Shown piece by piece: positions 27,641-37,099 of a stretch of 64,000 bases of DNA; position 1 is the stretch's first letter; the number at the start of each line of letters is the position of its first letter. The position numbers and the translations under genes are program-made. The notes below the pieces were generated by a model. It did no database searches. It was not told the origin of the DNA and was given only the letters and a program-made list of their open reading frames with translations. The DNA comes from Glaciecola flavus (GTDB lineage: Bacteria > Pseudomonadota > Gammaproteobacteria > Enterobacterales > Alteromonadaceae), in contig NZ_JBHRSW010000006.1 in assembly GCF_042646125.1 (NCBI RefSeq), forward strand, positions 1-64,000, in the 5' to 3' direction.

Positions 27641-29056
27641 TTATCTATCGAGAATTTGCAAAATAATTGCCGTTGTTGATACGCCATCTTCAAAACTTAA
27701 CACACGGACTTCTCCACCATTTTCTATCACCTCTTTGCCGCCAACAATATCTTTCAATTGATAGTCACCGCCTTTTACCAAGACATCAGGCATAAGTGCA
27801 GTAATGATTCGAAGCGGCGTATCTTCATCAAATTCAACAACCCAGTCAACCGATTGTAAACCCGCTAATACTGCCATCCGTCTCGCAACGCTGTTTACAG
27901 GTCTCCCATCGCCTTTTAAACGACTAACAGATTCATCACTGTTAACTGCAACAATTAGTCTATCGCCCAAAGCCGCAGCTTCCTTGAGGTAACTAACGTG
28001 CCCCGAATGCAATATATCAAAACAACCATTGGTAAAGACAACCTTCTCCCCTTCTCTCTTTGCTTGCATTAAAGCCTGCAAAAGTTGAGACTCTGACAAT
28101 ACTCCCCCGTCAGGGACTTTGTGAGAATGAACAGCCAAAGCCAGCTCTGTGGCAGTAACAGTGCTGGTACCCAATTTGCCAACAACGACGCCCGCCGCAT
28201 GATTTGCCAATTGGCAGGCAAAAGATATTTCACTTCCCGCAGCAATAGCAGAGGCAAGTGTTGATACAACAGTATCTCCCGCCCCTGTCACGTCGTACAC
28301 TTCTTTAGCCAAGGCAGGAGAGTGTTTTACTTCATCTGGGGAAAACAATGTCATGCCGTTTTCTGAGCGAGTAAGTAATATGTTTTTTATATTCAGGGAT
28401 TTACACGCGCTTAATGCACTCTCTTTGAGAGATGTTTCATCCTCATGCTCGCCAAATACTCCTTCAAATTCCTGTAAGTTGGGTGTGATCAAATCAGCAC
28501 CTGAATATTTAGAAAAATCACTGCCTTTGGGATCCACAACAACAGGGATAGACTGTTGTTTAGCTATTTCAATGAGCGCCGATACCTCACTAAGTGCACC
28601 TTTGTTATAATCAGAAAGCACGACCACATCGCAAGTCGCGATAGCATCAGAGAAGCGCTTACACAACTCTTCTTTACTCACACTCTTAAATGATTTTTCA
28701 AAATCCAATCGAAGCAATTGCTGGTTTCTGCTCATGATACGCAACTTGGTTATCGTGTCATAACCCTTGACTCTGATAAACTGACCGTCAATATCATGTG
28801 CAAGCAACTTCGATGCGAGAATATCAGCACTTTCGTCTAGACCAGTAAAGCCAAGCAATGTAACCTTGGCTCCCAGAACAGCAGCATTTACTGCTACATT
28901 AGCCGCTCCACCCGGTCTATCCTCCACGTCTGAAACCTTGACTACGGGAACAGGTGCCTCGGGCGATATCCGTCCGGTACCACCAGACCAGTACCTATCG
29001 AGCATAATATCGCCGACAACTAATAGTCGAGCTTGGCTAAAATCTGGTAATTGCAT
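27641..29056 (-). CDS. hldE: Bifunctional heptose kinase/adenylyltransferase
   Basis: Protein of 471 residues, the usual length (E. coli 477). The N-terminal PfkB-type kinase phosphorylates D-glycero-beta-D-manno-heptose 7-phosphate at C1 (DRPGGAANVAVNAA, and the catalytic GAGD in DVTGAGDTVVS). The C-terminal nucleotidyltransferase adenylates the product (VFTNGCFDILHSGHVSYL and VAVNSDESVSRLKG). Both activities supply ADP-heptose for the lipopolysaccharide inner core. It lies 87 bp upstream of the EPS ATPase gene on the same strand, and divergent from the GIY-YIG gene. Confidence 0.97.
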   Translation of the reverse strand: MQLPDFSQARLLVVGDIMLDRYWSGGTGRISPEAPVPVVKVSDVEDRPGGAANVAVNAAVLGAKVTLLGFTGLDESADILASKLLAHDIDGQFIRVKGYDTITKLRIMSRNQQLLRLDFEKSFKSVSKEELCKRFSDAIATCDVVVLSDYNKGALSEVSALIEIAKQQSIPVVVDPKGSDFSKYSGADLITPNLQEFEGVFGEHEDETSLKESALSACKSLNIKNILLTRSENGMTLFSPDEVKHSPALAKEVYDVTGAGDTVVSTLASAIAAGSEISFACQLANHAAGVVVGKLGTSTVTATELALAVHSHKVPDGGVLSESQLLQALMQAKREGEKVVFTNGCFDILHSGHVSYLKEAAALGDRLIVAVNSDESVSRLKGDGRPVNSVARRMAVLAGLQSVDWVVEFDEDTPLRIITALMPDVLVKGGDYQLKDIVGGKEVIENGGEVRVLSFEDGVSTTAIILQILDR

Positions 29057-29101
29057 ATAGAAAAAATAAGATGATAAAAATTAGGTGTAGCGAGTATACC
29101 A

Positions 29102-29416
29102 GTGAATCAAAAAAAAGCAGCAGAACCCTGGTTTATCTATCTGATAGAAACAGCTAAAAACAGTCTGTATTGTGGTGTCACCAAGGATTTAGAGCGTCGT
29201 TTCAACGAACACAAAGCGCAATCAACGAAAACCGCTAAAGCGTTAAGAGGAAAAGCGCCGCTACGACTTGTATATGCCGCTCAGTTGAACAATAAATCTG
29301 AGGCCTTAAAAGCTGAAATTTGGATAAAAAAAAGAACACGACTGGAAAAATTGGCGTTGATCGACGGACATAAACTCATTCCAAATCAGCACAAAAAGAT
29401 ATTTTTACAGGAGTAA
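29102..29416 (+). CDS. GIY-YIG domain protein (UPF0213/YhbQ-like)
   Basis: Protein of 104 residues with the GIY-YIG nuclease fold: FIYLIETAKNSLYCGVTKDLERRFNEH gives the YIY...YCG strand pair and the conserved Arg, and the Glu of KAEIWIKKRTR is the expected metal-site residue. Family members such as YhbQ have weak nuclease activity; the physiological role is uncertain. The start is a GTG at 29102, 45 bases from the divergent hldE start. Confidence 0.88.
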   Translation: MNQKKAAEPWFIYLIETAKNSLYCGVTKDLERRFNEHKAQSTKTAKALRGKAPLRLVYAAQLNNKSEALKAEIWIKKRTRLEKLALIDGHKLIPNQHKKIFLQE

Positions 29417-29511
29417 CCGAAACAGTAGAATGTCAAACAAATTTACTGTACTCATCTTCTGAACTACTTGGCCTTATAAAGTTTTCACACAAAAGCAAAC
29501 ATCAACAGGCT

Positions 29512-30420
29512 CTAAGTACTCACAAATACATTTGAAAATAATAGAGCTATACCAATCGATAAGACAGCCTCGATACTCGCTACGCCAATATTGTGCTGCA
29601 GCGCGACTTCTGACTTCCAGTTTACACCTAACAAGACGACTCTTTTAGCGACAGAGGTAATTAACATAAGAGAAAAAGCCAAGCCTAAGCCCACTATCAA
29701 CCAACCAGTTAGATTGCTGACATATGCTGTTGCTTCAAAAGCCAACAACTTCGAAGCCGAGGACACCGCTATGGCAATGCCGATTAAATTCCCACTATGC
29801 TGAATAGCCAAGGCAATCTGGCCATTACAAAGCGTTTTTTGAAAAGACGAATTTTGGTTGCTTTCTGCAAATCTGTATTCATACAAGCGAGTAGTAAACA
29901 ATAGCACCGCCAGTACCACGAGAGCGCCAGAAAACACCGCAATAAACGCATTCACATCAGCTCCTTGCGCCCAATCGATAATGCTTTTTGCAATAATTGC
30001 TGCTGCAATACCGCTTGACGCGTCGACCAGAGCAACAGACACATTTTTTTGCGCTATCATGTCATCCTTGTCTAATCTGTTAAGCACCAATTTATCATGC
30101 GCAAAACGGCCAATTTTTACCAGTAGGATGCCCATAGCTCCAAACAAAAACATGCCTACAGCGGCAGCTTCAAAGCCCATATTCACATGCCGTCCGACAA
30201 CAGCAGACAACACAATTGTTAAAGAAAGCATGCGGCCAGCAATACTAATACCAAAAGCAAAATTATCTTTTTCACCCAGTTCTTGACGAACACTGATCTT
30301 GGTAAAAAAGCCCGACAATGACCGAATGGCAAACAACAAAAGTATTGCAATACTGATGTCAATGGCCAAGTAAACCACCGTGTCTCCGGCTATGGGAAGT
30401 AATTTGACTAATTGTTCCAT
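29512..30420 (-). CDS. DUF350 integral membrane protein
   Basis: Protein of about 302 residues with eight hydrophobic helices arranged as two DUF350 repeats (UPF0719/YjfL-like). Repeat one includes FAFGISIAGRMLSLTIVLSAVVG, and repeat two includes LCNGQIALAIQHSGNLIGIAIAV. The family is widespread in the inner membrane and its function is unsettled. The ATG at 30420 is preferred to an in-frame GTG at 30435, which sits on the GGAG sequence. It is divergent from glnE. Confidence 0.8.
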   Translation of the reverse strand: MEQLVKLLPIAGDTVVYLAIDISIAILLLFAIRSLSGFFTKISVRQELGEKDNFAFGISIAGRMLSLTIVLSAVVGRHVNMGFEAAAVGMFLFGAMGILLVKIGRFAHDKLVLNRLDKDDMIAQKNVSVALVDASSGIAAAIIAKSIIDWAQGADVNAFIAVFSGALVVLAVLLFTTRLYEYRFAESNQNSSFQKTLCNGQIALAIQHSGNLIGIAIAVSSASKLLAFEATAYVSNLTGWLIVGLGLAFSLMLITSVAKRVVLLGVNWKSEVALQHNIGVASIEAVLSIGIALLFSNVFVST

Positions 30421-30513
30421 GTGTCTAAAAACCACTCCAATAAAACGCGCAGATTTGCGCTCAAGCTATGTGCCTTATAATATGAACAAATTTGCCCAAA
30501 TACAAAGACATTG

Positions 30514-33438
30514 ATGAGCCTATCCGAAGCAGATGTTAAATTATTAAGCGACAGCATCACAAAACATTTTCCCAATCAACATGCTATCGATGATGATTTT
30601 TCCGATGAATGTGCCGCACTATCTCAAGTGTTTATACTCAGTGACTTTGTTTGCCGAGTGGCTAAGCAGTTTTCTGCGCAGTTTTCCGCCGGTTTTTATA
30701 CCTTAATCAATACACCAAATAAGCAGCAAGATTACTATGCTCTTTGTAAGAAAGCGGCTGAAGACAGCACAAACGAACTTGAACTTGATACCGCTATCCG
30801 CACTATTAGACAAGTGCAGATGAGCCTGGTAGCTTGTGCTGACCTGCTTGAGCTACAATCGATTGAAACGTCGATGCGAAAAGTATCGTCCTTGGCCGAT
30901 GCGCTTATCTATCACACATATCGTTGGCACTACCACAAACTCGCCTATCGATATGGCTACCCCATCACTACTGAAGGTAAAAAACAACATCTGCAACTCA
31001 TGGCTATGGGAAAACTTGGCGGACAAGAATTGAACTTTTCCTCGGATATCGATTTGATTTTTGCCTATCCAAGTGTGGGAGAAACTAATCACCCTCGTAA
31101 GCCTATTGAAAATCAAGTTTTCTTCATTAAGTTGGCACAAAAACTCATTAATGCACTAGACAAAATCAATCAATTTGGACAAGTCTACCGAGTTGACATG
31201 CGCTTGCGTCCCTTGGGAGAAAGTGGTCCCTTGGTCATACCATTTAGTGCCTTTGAAAACTACTATCAAGAACAAGGCAGAGAATGGGAACGATTCGCGA
31301 TGCAAAAAATGCGGATCATCAATGAAAGTGAAGAGGAAAACAAAGCTTTCGCACAGGAGCTATACGCTATTGTAAAACCCTTTGTATATCGTAAATACCT
31401 TGACTTTACTGCCATCGATTCCATTCGAGAAATGAAGACTCTGATTGAAAAAGAAGTCAGACGAAAACAAATTAAACAGAATATTAAATTGGGTAAAGGG
31501 GGGATTAGAGAAATTGAGTTTTTCGTCCAGAGTCTCCAACTCATCCACGCTGGGCGCCACCCCGCTTGCCAACAAAAGTCGTTGATTGACGCTCTGGAGG
31601 CCTTAAAGTCTGCCGCGTTTATTGATGCTCCTGACTATTCACGTCTGCGTGAACACTATTTAAGCTTGAGAAAAATAGAGCAGTACCTACAAATATTCGA
31701 TGATGCTCAAACCCAAACCTTGCCACAATCCGAAATAAACCAAGCGCGACTGACTCGCTTGTTAAAAAAACAGAACTATCAACAGTGCGTTGAGGAAATT
31801 GAAAGAATCATGGACGACGTTCACACCTTGTTCAAATATGTTATCGCGACGCCCGACGAGCAAGACACCCCTGCGGCTGATATACAAACTATGTATCATG
31901 ACCTATGGTTATTGCAACTTGTCGAAAACGAGCAAATCACAATATTGAGTACAGTGCTTTGTGAGGCACATTCCAGAGTATTAATCAACGCGCTAAATAA
32001 CTTTAAAGAAAAGGTAAATAAATCCAGCTTGTCAGAAAACGCACAACGCTCACTCGCTCGTCTTATACCCGTTCTTCTTGCAGAGCTATGCGAGAGTGAA
32101 CAAGGTAGCTTTTCCAATAAAGTTACCGGTATTTTCAAAATTATCACGACTATCTTAGGACGTACAACCTACATAGACCTGCTAGAGCAATCCATCGATG
32201 CTCGTCAGCGCCTCATTCAACTTTGTGAGAAAAGCACTTGGTTAGCCACACAAATTGCGCATTTCCCGATGTTACTGGATGAATTACTTCATCCGAGTTA
32301 CTTATCGCCTGACACGCGATCTTTAGAGGAGGTAAAACATACTTACAAAGCCGACCTCCGTCAGTTTCTGTTGAGAGTGTCAAAAGAAGATGACGAAGCT
32401 CAAATGGACGCATTGAGACAATTTAAGCATATTCACCAATTGCGTATTGCGGCAGCTGATGTAAGTGACACAATATCCATCAATAAAGTAAGCGATCACT
32501 TAACTGTGTTAGCAGAAGTCATAATAGAAGAAGTGGTACTGCAAGCCTGGCAACATACATCAGGTAAGTTTGGTCACCCTAAGTTAGACAGTATTGACGA
32601 AAGCTTCGCTATTGTCGGCTATGGAAAACTAGGCGGCTATGAGCTGAGCTACGGCTCAGATTTAGATATTGTTTGTTTGTACAACGCAAAAAGAGATGAT
32701 TCAACTGACCATTCAGGCACGCGCAACCCCATTAGCAATCAACAGTTTTTTGTCAAACTCGTGCAACGAATATCTCACTTGTGTATCACCCAAACCTATC
32801 AGGGCATACTATATGAAATAGATTTACGATTAAGGCCTTCTGGGAATTCAGGTTTACTCATTTCTCACATCAATAGTTTTGAAGAATACCAACAGTCAGA
32901 AGCATGGACTTGGGAACATCAAGCATTGGTTAGAGCGCGAGTAATCTATGGAAATGGCAGTATACAAACTGCATTTGAACGCATACGCCACCAAGTACTT
33001 TGCCAAGCACGAGACACGCAAAAACTAGCTAAAGACATCTATGACATGCGCGAAAAGATGCGAACTCATCTGGACAAAACATCAAAGCACCATGTAGATA
33101 TTAAACAAACAAGAGGTGGGATAGTTGATATAGAGTTTGGTGTGCAGTTTTTAGTACTCTTGTATGCCTCAGAATTTCCAGCGTTGGCAAAATGGTCAGA
33201 TAACTTGCGGATATTAGAGGAGGTAAAACTAGCAGGGCTTTATCCAAATGATGCAATCGATAGTCTGAAATCCTGTTTTTTGAATTTACGAAATATTGGA
33301 CACAAGTTGCAATTAGATGAAAAAGAAACCAACGAACTAAGTGAAAACTTGCGCGAGATACTCTCAAGCGTAGAACAAAATAGTCCAATGTTCAGCCTGG
33401 TAGAAAGCCTAAAACTAGGCAATGTTGAATCGGTATAA
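30514..33438 (+). CDS. glnE: Glutamine synthetase adenylyltransferase/deadenylase
   Basis: Protein of 974 residues (E. coli 946). There are two nucleotidyltransferase domains, each with its signature: GKLGGQELNFSSDIDLIF in the N-terminal deadenylase half and GKLGGYELSYGSDLDIVCLY in the C-terminal adenylylase half. Each is followed by a GlnD-like helical region (RRKQIKQNIKLGKGGIREIEFFVQ; DIKQTRGGIVDIEFGVQ). It adenylylates or deadenylylates GlnA according to PII and glutamine, so it controls nitrogen assimilation together with the nas operon at the right end of the window. The ATG at 30514 is chosen over the adjacent TTG at 30511. Confidence 0.97.
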   Translation: MSLSEADVKLLSDSITKHFPNQHAIDDDFSDECAALSQVFILSDFVCRVAKQFSAQFSAGFYTLINTPNKQQDYYALCKKAAEDSTNELELDTAIRTIRQVQMSLVACADLLELQSIETSMRKVSSLADALIYHTYRWHYHKLAYRYGYPITTEGKKQHLQLMAMGKLGGQELNFSSDIDLIFAYPSVGETNHPRKPIENQVFFIKLAQKLINALDKINQFGQVYRVDMRLRPLGESGPLVIPFSAFENYYQEQGREWERFAMQKMRIINESEEENKAFAQELYAIVKPFVYRKYLDFTAIDSIREMKTLIEKEVRRKQIKQNIKLGKGGIREIEFFVQSLQLIHAGRHPACQQKSLIDALEALKSAAFIDAPDYSRLREHYLSLRKIEQYLQIFDDAQTQTLPQSEINQARLTRLLKKQNYQQCVEEIERIMDDVHTLFKYVIATPDEQDTPAADIQTMYHDLWLLQLVENEQITILSTVLCEAHSRVLINALNNFKEKVNKSSLSENAQRSLARLIPVLLAELCESEQGSFSNKVTGIFKIITTILGRTTYIDLLEQSIDARQRLIQLCEKSTWLATQIAHFPMLLDELLHPSYLSPDTRSLEEVKHTYKADLRQFLLRVSKEDDEAQMDALRQFKHIHQLRIAAADVSDTISINKVSDHLTVLAEVIIEEVVLQAWQHTSGKFGHPKLDSIDESFAIVGYGKLGGYELSYGSDLDIVCLYNAKRDDSTDHSGTRNPISNQQFFVKLVQRISHLCITQTYQGILYEIDLRLRPSGNSGLLISHINSFEEYQQSEAWTWEHQALVRARVIYGNGSIQTAFERIRHQVLCQARDTQKLAKDIYDMREKMRTHLDKTSKHHVDIKQTRGGIVDIEFGVQFLVLLYASEFPALAKWSDNLRILEEVKLAGLYPNDAIDSLKSCFLNLRNIGHKLQLDEKETNELSENLREILSSVEQNSPMFSLVESLKLGNVESV

Positions 33439-33783
33439 TTATATAGTGGAGCTTGACGGTATATTACCTAGCGATTTTGAGCTAATAACACTGGAACAAC
33501 AAACGGTTCTTTTTATCGACGAGGCATTAGGCTGACTAGAGTATTTGACTCATCGTTAATTAACAAGCTCGGTTTAAGGCTGACCAATAGCATTCTTCTC
33601 TAGCTCAGATATATCAATGGCTGGATTGTCTTTCTTTAGACTGCACACCAATAAATCAGCCATTAAATCTAATCATTTTACCGGTTGATTTTAAGGTGCA
33701 ATAAAAAAATATATTGACAAAAAACTTTGTGGTTGATAGCGTCGTTTGTGATGGAATTCATAGTGTCATAAAGGGAAATATAG
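33439..33783. other. Non-coding gap after glnE
   Basis: I see no convincing gene, terminator hairpin or RNA in this 345-base stretch. A 37-codon open frame starting inside the end of glnE (33422-33535) is too short to call. The right end carries AAGGG at 33771-33775, eight bases before the ATG at 33784, which serves the next gene. The promoter of that gene should lie within this gap. Confidence 0.5.
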
Positions 33784-34448
33784 ATGAAATATAAACATAG
33801 TGATCCAACAGCCAACAGCCAACAGCCAACAGCCAACAGCCAACGAAATACGTTAGAAAACTTTTTACTCAACTAAGAGTTATTTATACTTTTTTATTAG
33901 CTATTAGTTTTTATTCTCAAGTGGCAAACGCATGCATTGGAAATACAGGTCCAAGTGGTGACACTAGCGAACAAGAAGTTCCTTGTAGGGATGATGATGA
34001 AAACAACGCTGGAACTTCACCGCCATATACTCCAACCCCAACGCAGCCTTCTCCACCTCCTTCTAGACCATCTGCTCCGGGTGGCGAACGGCCTTCTACG
34101 CCTCCCGATGAACCTTCTTCTCCACCTGAAGAGCCCAAAGAAAAATCGCCACGAATAAAATGTCTCGAGGAAAATCAAATAGCAAGTGCAAATCATGCTG
34201 AGTGTGAAGCTATAGCTGCTAGTAAGCATACTGACGAAATGAAGAACATTTGTGCTGGTGGTGGAACTATTCAATTTGGCCTCTCGGCTGAAGCAGGATA
34301 TCTAATTGTAACAGGTGGTGCGTTTGCCTCTATTTCTATAGACCAGTATTCGATATGTAAAGACAAACGAGATTCAAAACGCGAAACAATGTATAAGAGT
34401 TGTAACGTAATTTTGCAGCGGGACACAAAAGTTTGCCCTGGGGATTGA
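33784..34448 (+). CDS. Secreted Pro-rich Cys protein, reading frame broken by repeat
   Basis: Unrecognised gene. The frame 33804-34448 is open and encodes a complete signal peptide (KYVRKLFTQLR, hydrophobic core VIYTFLLAISFYS, cleavage after VANA). A Pro/Ser-rich linker (about residues 30-75 of the mature part) and a Cys-containing C-terminal domain with the glycine-rich GGGTIQFGLSAEAGYL follow. No start codon precedes the signal peptide in that frame. The only start with an SD sequence is ATG 33784, which runs through five and a half 7-bp repeats in another frame and stops at 33876. One extra repeat unit, or loss of two, would join them. GTG 33921 is the first in-frame start but falls after the signal peptide. 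The next gene begins 8 bases downstream, suggesting an operon. Confidence 0.6.
33805..33844 (+). repeat. Heptanucleotide tandem repeat (CCAACAG)n
   Basis: Five perfect copies of CCAACAG plus a partial CCAAC, within the 5' end of a reading frame. A 7-bp unit changes frame with each gain or loss, so copy number decides whether ATG 33784 is joined to the signal peptide and body of the gene. With zero, three or six full units the frames join; five are present. Heptamer repeats of this kind also occur between genes in many marine bacteria, where they are usually taken as non-coding. Confidence 0.95.
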
Positions 34449-34456
34449 TTTATAAT

Positions 34457-35548
34457 ATGCCAACGAAAGAAAAATTAGTATCTTGGACACTGTTAATAGG
34501 CATATTACTAGCAATAGGAGTTGCGATTTTTAGCCTTATTAATGAAAACGGGTCTTTGAAAACCGATAGTCCACACAATGATACACTTATGTCAGGTAAG
34601 GATAAGATTGATATGATTGCTCAAAACTCGGATGAAGCTAGTTATTCGACTATAGCCGAAGTTGTAGCTGCTGATGCTGGTCAAGATTTTAGTATTAAAG
34701 AAATAGATAAATCTATTTCAAATTATATATCGATTGATGACGACTGGTGCGAGCCGGAAGAGGAGTTGAATGATAAAGATATTCAGTATGCGGCAACCAT
34801 AGAACAAGACTGGAACGAATATGTAGGTTTATCGTATCGGGAGATGCCTGATATCGGTTATGGCGATGAAGTTTTTGACCGCTATAATGGTTATATCGCT
34901 CCATATACAGACTTGCCTATTGATGAGCTTGAAAAACTAGCTTTAGGTGGCAATAAATGGGCAATGGTAGCATACGTACAAGACGATAGATTCATTGTAT
35001 CTCCTCCAGAACAGAAAGAAGTTGCTCGCCAGTTGTTAATTACAGGAGCATCCTACCATGCAGTTTCGTTTCTTATCTTAGAAGAACTAGTTGAGGCGCA
35101 AGCAAATTTCAGAAAAACAAAAAGTTATGAAACCAGTCGCGAGCATCTAATTAACGCTATCGCATATTTGTTTTTTGGATTACAAAACTATCATACAAGT
35201 GCACTAAATGCTTACTTTGGAAACATTTCATCCAATGAGATGTTTACGGGTGTATTAAATCCTAGCTATGTTTTAGCTGGTGCTGAAGAAGAGATAAAAG
35301 CAAGATATGAATCGTTAGTGTCGGAAATTGAGCAAGAACGAAACGAGCAAGCTATAACTGTTGAAAAGCCCCCGGAAGTTGTTAGGAAATTGTTTACGTT
35401 TGATTTGGCCATCTATCAGTTTCATCACCCTGAAATTATAGAATGGTTAAAGGACATTAACATAACCTCTGACGTCGATTTAGGTGAAACAGATTGCACA
35501 CATAAGCATATGCAAAGGCTCAAAAAAGTAAGCGGATATCTCAATTAA
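34457..35548 (+). CDS. Unknown protein with N-terminal membrane anchor
   Basis: Protein of 363 residues that I do not recognise. Residues about 7-27 (VSWTLLIGILLAIGVAIFSLI) form a single membrane segment with a short positive N-terminus, so the rest is probably periplasmic. The central part is acidic (many Asp/Glu between about 40 and 120). The region about 150-290 is helical with repeated Ala/Leu/Glu patterns that recall TPR/Sel1-type repeats without a clean consensus. Two Cys (DDWCEPEEE and GETDCTHKH) could pair. The ATG at 34457 follows the previous stop by 8 bases, so it is likely co-transcribed with the secreted Pro-rich protein. Confidence 0.7.
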   Translation: MPTKEKLVSWTLLIGILLAIGVAIFSLINENGSLKTDSPHNDTLMSGKDKIDMIAQNSDEASYSTIAEVVAADAGQDFSIKEIDKSISNYISIDDDWCEPEEELNDKDIQYAATIEQDWNEYVGLSYREMPDIGYGDEVFDRYNGYIAPYTDLPIDELEKLALGGNKWAMVAYVQDDRFIVSPPEQKEVARQLLITGASYHAVSFLILEELVEAQANFRKTKSYETSREHLINAIAYLFFGLQNYHTSALNAYFGNISSNEMFTGVLNPSYVLAGAEEEIKARYESLVSEIEQERNEQAITVEKPPEVVRKLFTFDLAIYQFHHPEIIEWLKDINITSDVDLGETDCTHKHMQRLKKVSGYLN

Positions 35549-35614
35549 TGGAGTGCGCAAAAGCGCTATTCTTGACAAGGGACATAGTTTTTCTGCTGCC
35601 TATACAAGCTGAGT

Positions 35615-36391
35615 TTAATTAAAAAAATATCCCGACTTGATCAGCGCAGCATATTCGTAAAACGCGTGCTGCGTTCTCAATAAATTGCCATGGCTAAATT
35701 CAAAGGCAGATGATAGCTCTAAACCACCGTTCATGTGACCCACCGAAAAATAATGAAGCTGTTCAAATCCCTCAATATCGAGAAGTTGAACTAGTCGCTT
35801 CGTATGAGTGGTGTTCGATACTACCGCTAATTCAATCTGGTTTGTTAACTTTTGCTTTAAAGCGACGATTTCTTCATGGGTGTTTTTTCCCTCAGGAATA
35901 ACGACTATATCCTCAGTTTTCACGCCTAGCTCAACCAAAAAATCATGAGCGCGTTTCGCATAAGCCACTTCCGAATTCCGCATGAATGTTCCGCCTGTCA
36001 CCACTATCTTTGCTCTGGTTTTGTTGTAAAGGATGAGCGCTTGTGTAAGCCTTTTAAGAGAGCAGTCTGTCCATCGGCTAACAAACGGATAGTGATCAAC
36101 ATCGCGATAGTAGCACGCTAATACATGCACATAGTGCTCGCTAGTAACGTTTTCATAATCACTTTGTTGTTCACGGCTAAACTTTTCTAGAGGCTCTATG
36201 ATTAGATAACTGAACCATGTTTGGGAGCAAAGTAGTACCCAAGCAAATGCAATGACAAAAGGATAAGCATACTGCCTTCGAGGAAAGGACCACTTCACAC
36301 CTGCTATCCAAGTGGAAATTAGCCCTAAGACTATGATAATAAAAGCTTGATTAACTGGGCTAATCGCAAATTTGGCAAAAGAATCAAACAT
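35615..36391 (-). CDS. DUF218 (ElyC/SanA/YdcF-like) membrane protein
   Basis: Protein of 258 residues. Two N-terminal membrane segments (about 14-33 and 41-62) precede a DUF218 domain with HVHVLACYYRDVD-like beginnings, AKIVVTGGTFMRNSEVAYA (the GG loop), EDIVVIPEGKNTHEE (EGxNT motif) and LAVVSNTTHTKRLVQL (the conserved TSxxH-like motif). ElyC-type proteins affect envelope and lipid-carrier metabolism in E. coli; the exact reaction is not established. It is a single gene on the minus strand. Confidence 0.85.
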   Translation of the reverse strand: MFDSFAKFAISPVNQAFIIIVLGLISTWIAGVKWSFPRRQYAYPFVIAFAWVLLCSQTWFSYLIIEPLEKFSREQQSDYENVTSEHYVHVLACYYRDVDHYPFVSRWTDCSLKRLTQALILYNKTRAKIVVTGGTFMRNSEVAYAKRAHDFLVELGVKTEDIVVIPEGKNTHEEIVALKQKLTNQIELAVVSNTTHTKRLVQLLDIEGFEQLHYFSVGHMNGGLELSSAFEFSHGNLLRTQHAFYEYAALIKSGYFFN

Positions 36392-36478
36392 TCGATTCGA
36401 AGCAGATTAAAAACATTTAGAAGAGCCTAACACATTAGCATTGTTAGATCTTCGCCAATCGCGAAAGATCAATATCAG

Positions 36479-37099
36479 TTAGCTGCCCTCATAAACTTGA
36501 CAGTTTACTTGCAGATACTCTGTTACATTGTCAGTGATAACTAAGGTTCGCTTTTTCCCACAAAAGTATACCTTGAGATCAGCAGGAAAGTTTGCATCAA
36601 TCGCACCAGCAATCTCATATAGCATGCCCGCAACCGAATTTTCAGAAACAAAACGTTTCTTAATCACAAAATCTTGGTCAAGATCCCATATTAAGGTCAT
36701 GCCGTTATTAATAGCATGCTGTTCGGCCTCGGCCTTGAGTGTACTCCCCTCGCCAAAGGCACGCTGTTTATAATCTCCTTCCCAATTGTCAAGAGGTGGG
36801 AAATTAACCTTTGTAACCGCTTGAATTTGAGCTTCAATAGGCGCGCTACTTTTCTCAATTGGGACGACATAATCCCCATACTTTTCTTTGATCGGATCTC
36901 TTGAACTTAAACGAAACTCAGAGTAAAACCGACTCACACTCTCCTGCAGAGAATTGCTCTTAGGCTTAGACACAGAAGTATCGCTCGATGCGGTATTTTC
37001 TTCTGGTTTAAAGATTAGAAAAGCCACTGCTCCGGCTATCACAGCCAGCATGACCAATATGCGTTTTAACCAAAATTGAAAATTACTTGAGCCGCTCAT
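36479..37099 (-). CDS. TcpQ C-terminal domain protein, membrane anchored
   Basis: Protein of about 206 residues. One N-terminal membrane segment (FWLKRILVMLAVIAGAVAFLIF) and a low-complexity linker lead to a C-terminal region (TLKAEAEQHAINNGMTLIWDLD, FVIKKRFVSENSVAGMLYEIA) that resembles the TcpQ C-terminal domain (PF10671). That domain is found in type IVb pilus and secretin-associated proteins that bind the outer membrane or peptidoglycan. No pilus genes are nearby. The ATG at 37099 overlaps the end of the acyltransferase gene by 17 bases, so the two are co-transcribed. Function unknown. Confidence 0.65.
   Translation of the reverse strand: MSGSSNFQFWLKRILVMLAVIAGAVAFLIFKPEENTASSDTSVSKPKSNSLQESVSRFYSEFRLSSRDPIKEKYGDYVVPIEKSSAPIEAQIQAVTKVNFPPLDNWEGDYKQRAFGEGSTLKAEAEQHAINNGMTLIWDLDQDFVIKKRFVSENSVAGMLYEIAGAIDANFPADLKVYFCGKKRTLVITDNVTEYLQVNCQVYEGS

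Noticed and set aside
33422..33535. 37-codon open frame overlapping the end of glnE
   Set aside because: Too short, and no SD sequence separate from glnE; such lengths arise by chance.
33678..33872. Minus-strand open frame reading through the heptamer repeat (hydrophobic WLLAVGCWLLAVG)
   Set aside because: This is the well-known false protein produced by heptamer repeats of this type. It has no SD sequence and overlaps the better supported plus-strand reading.
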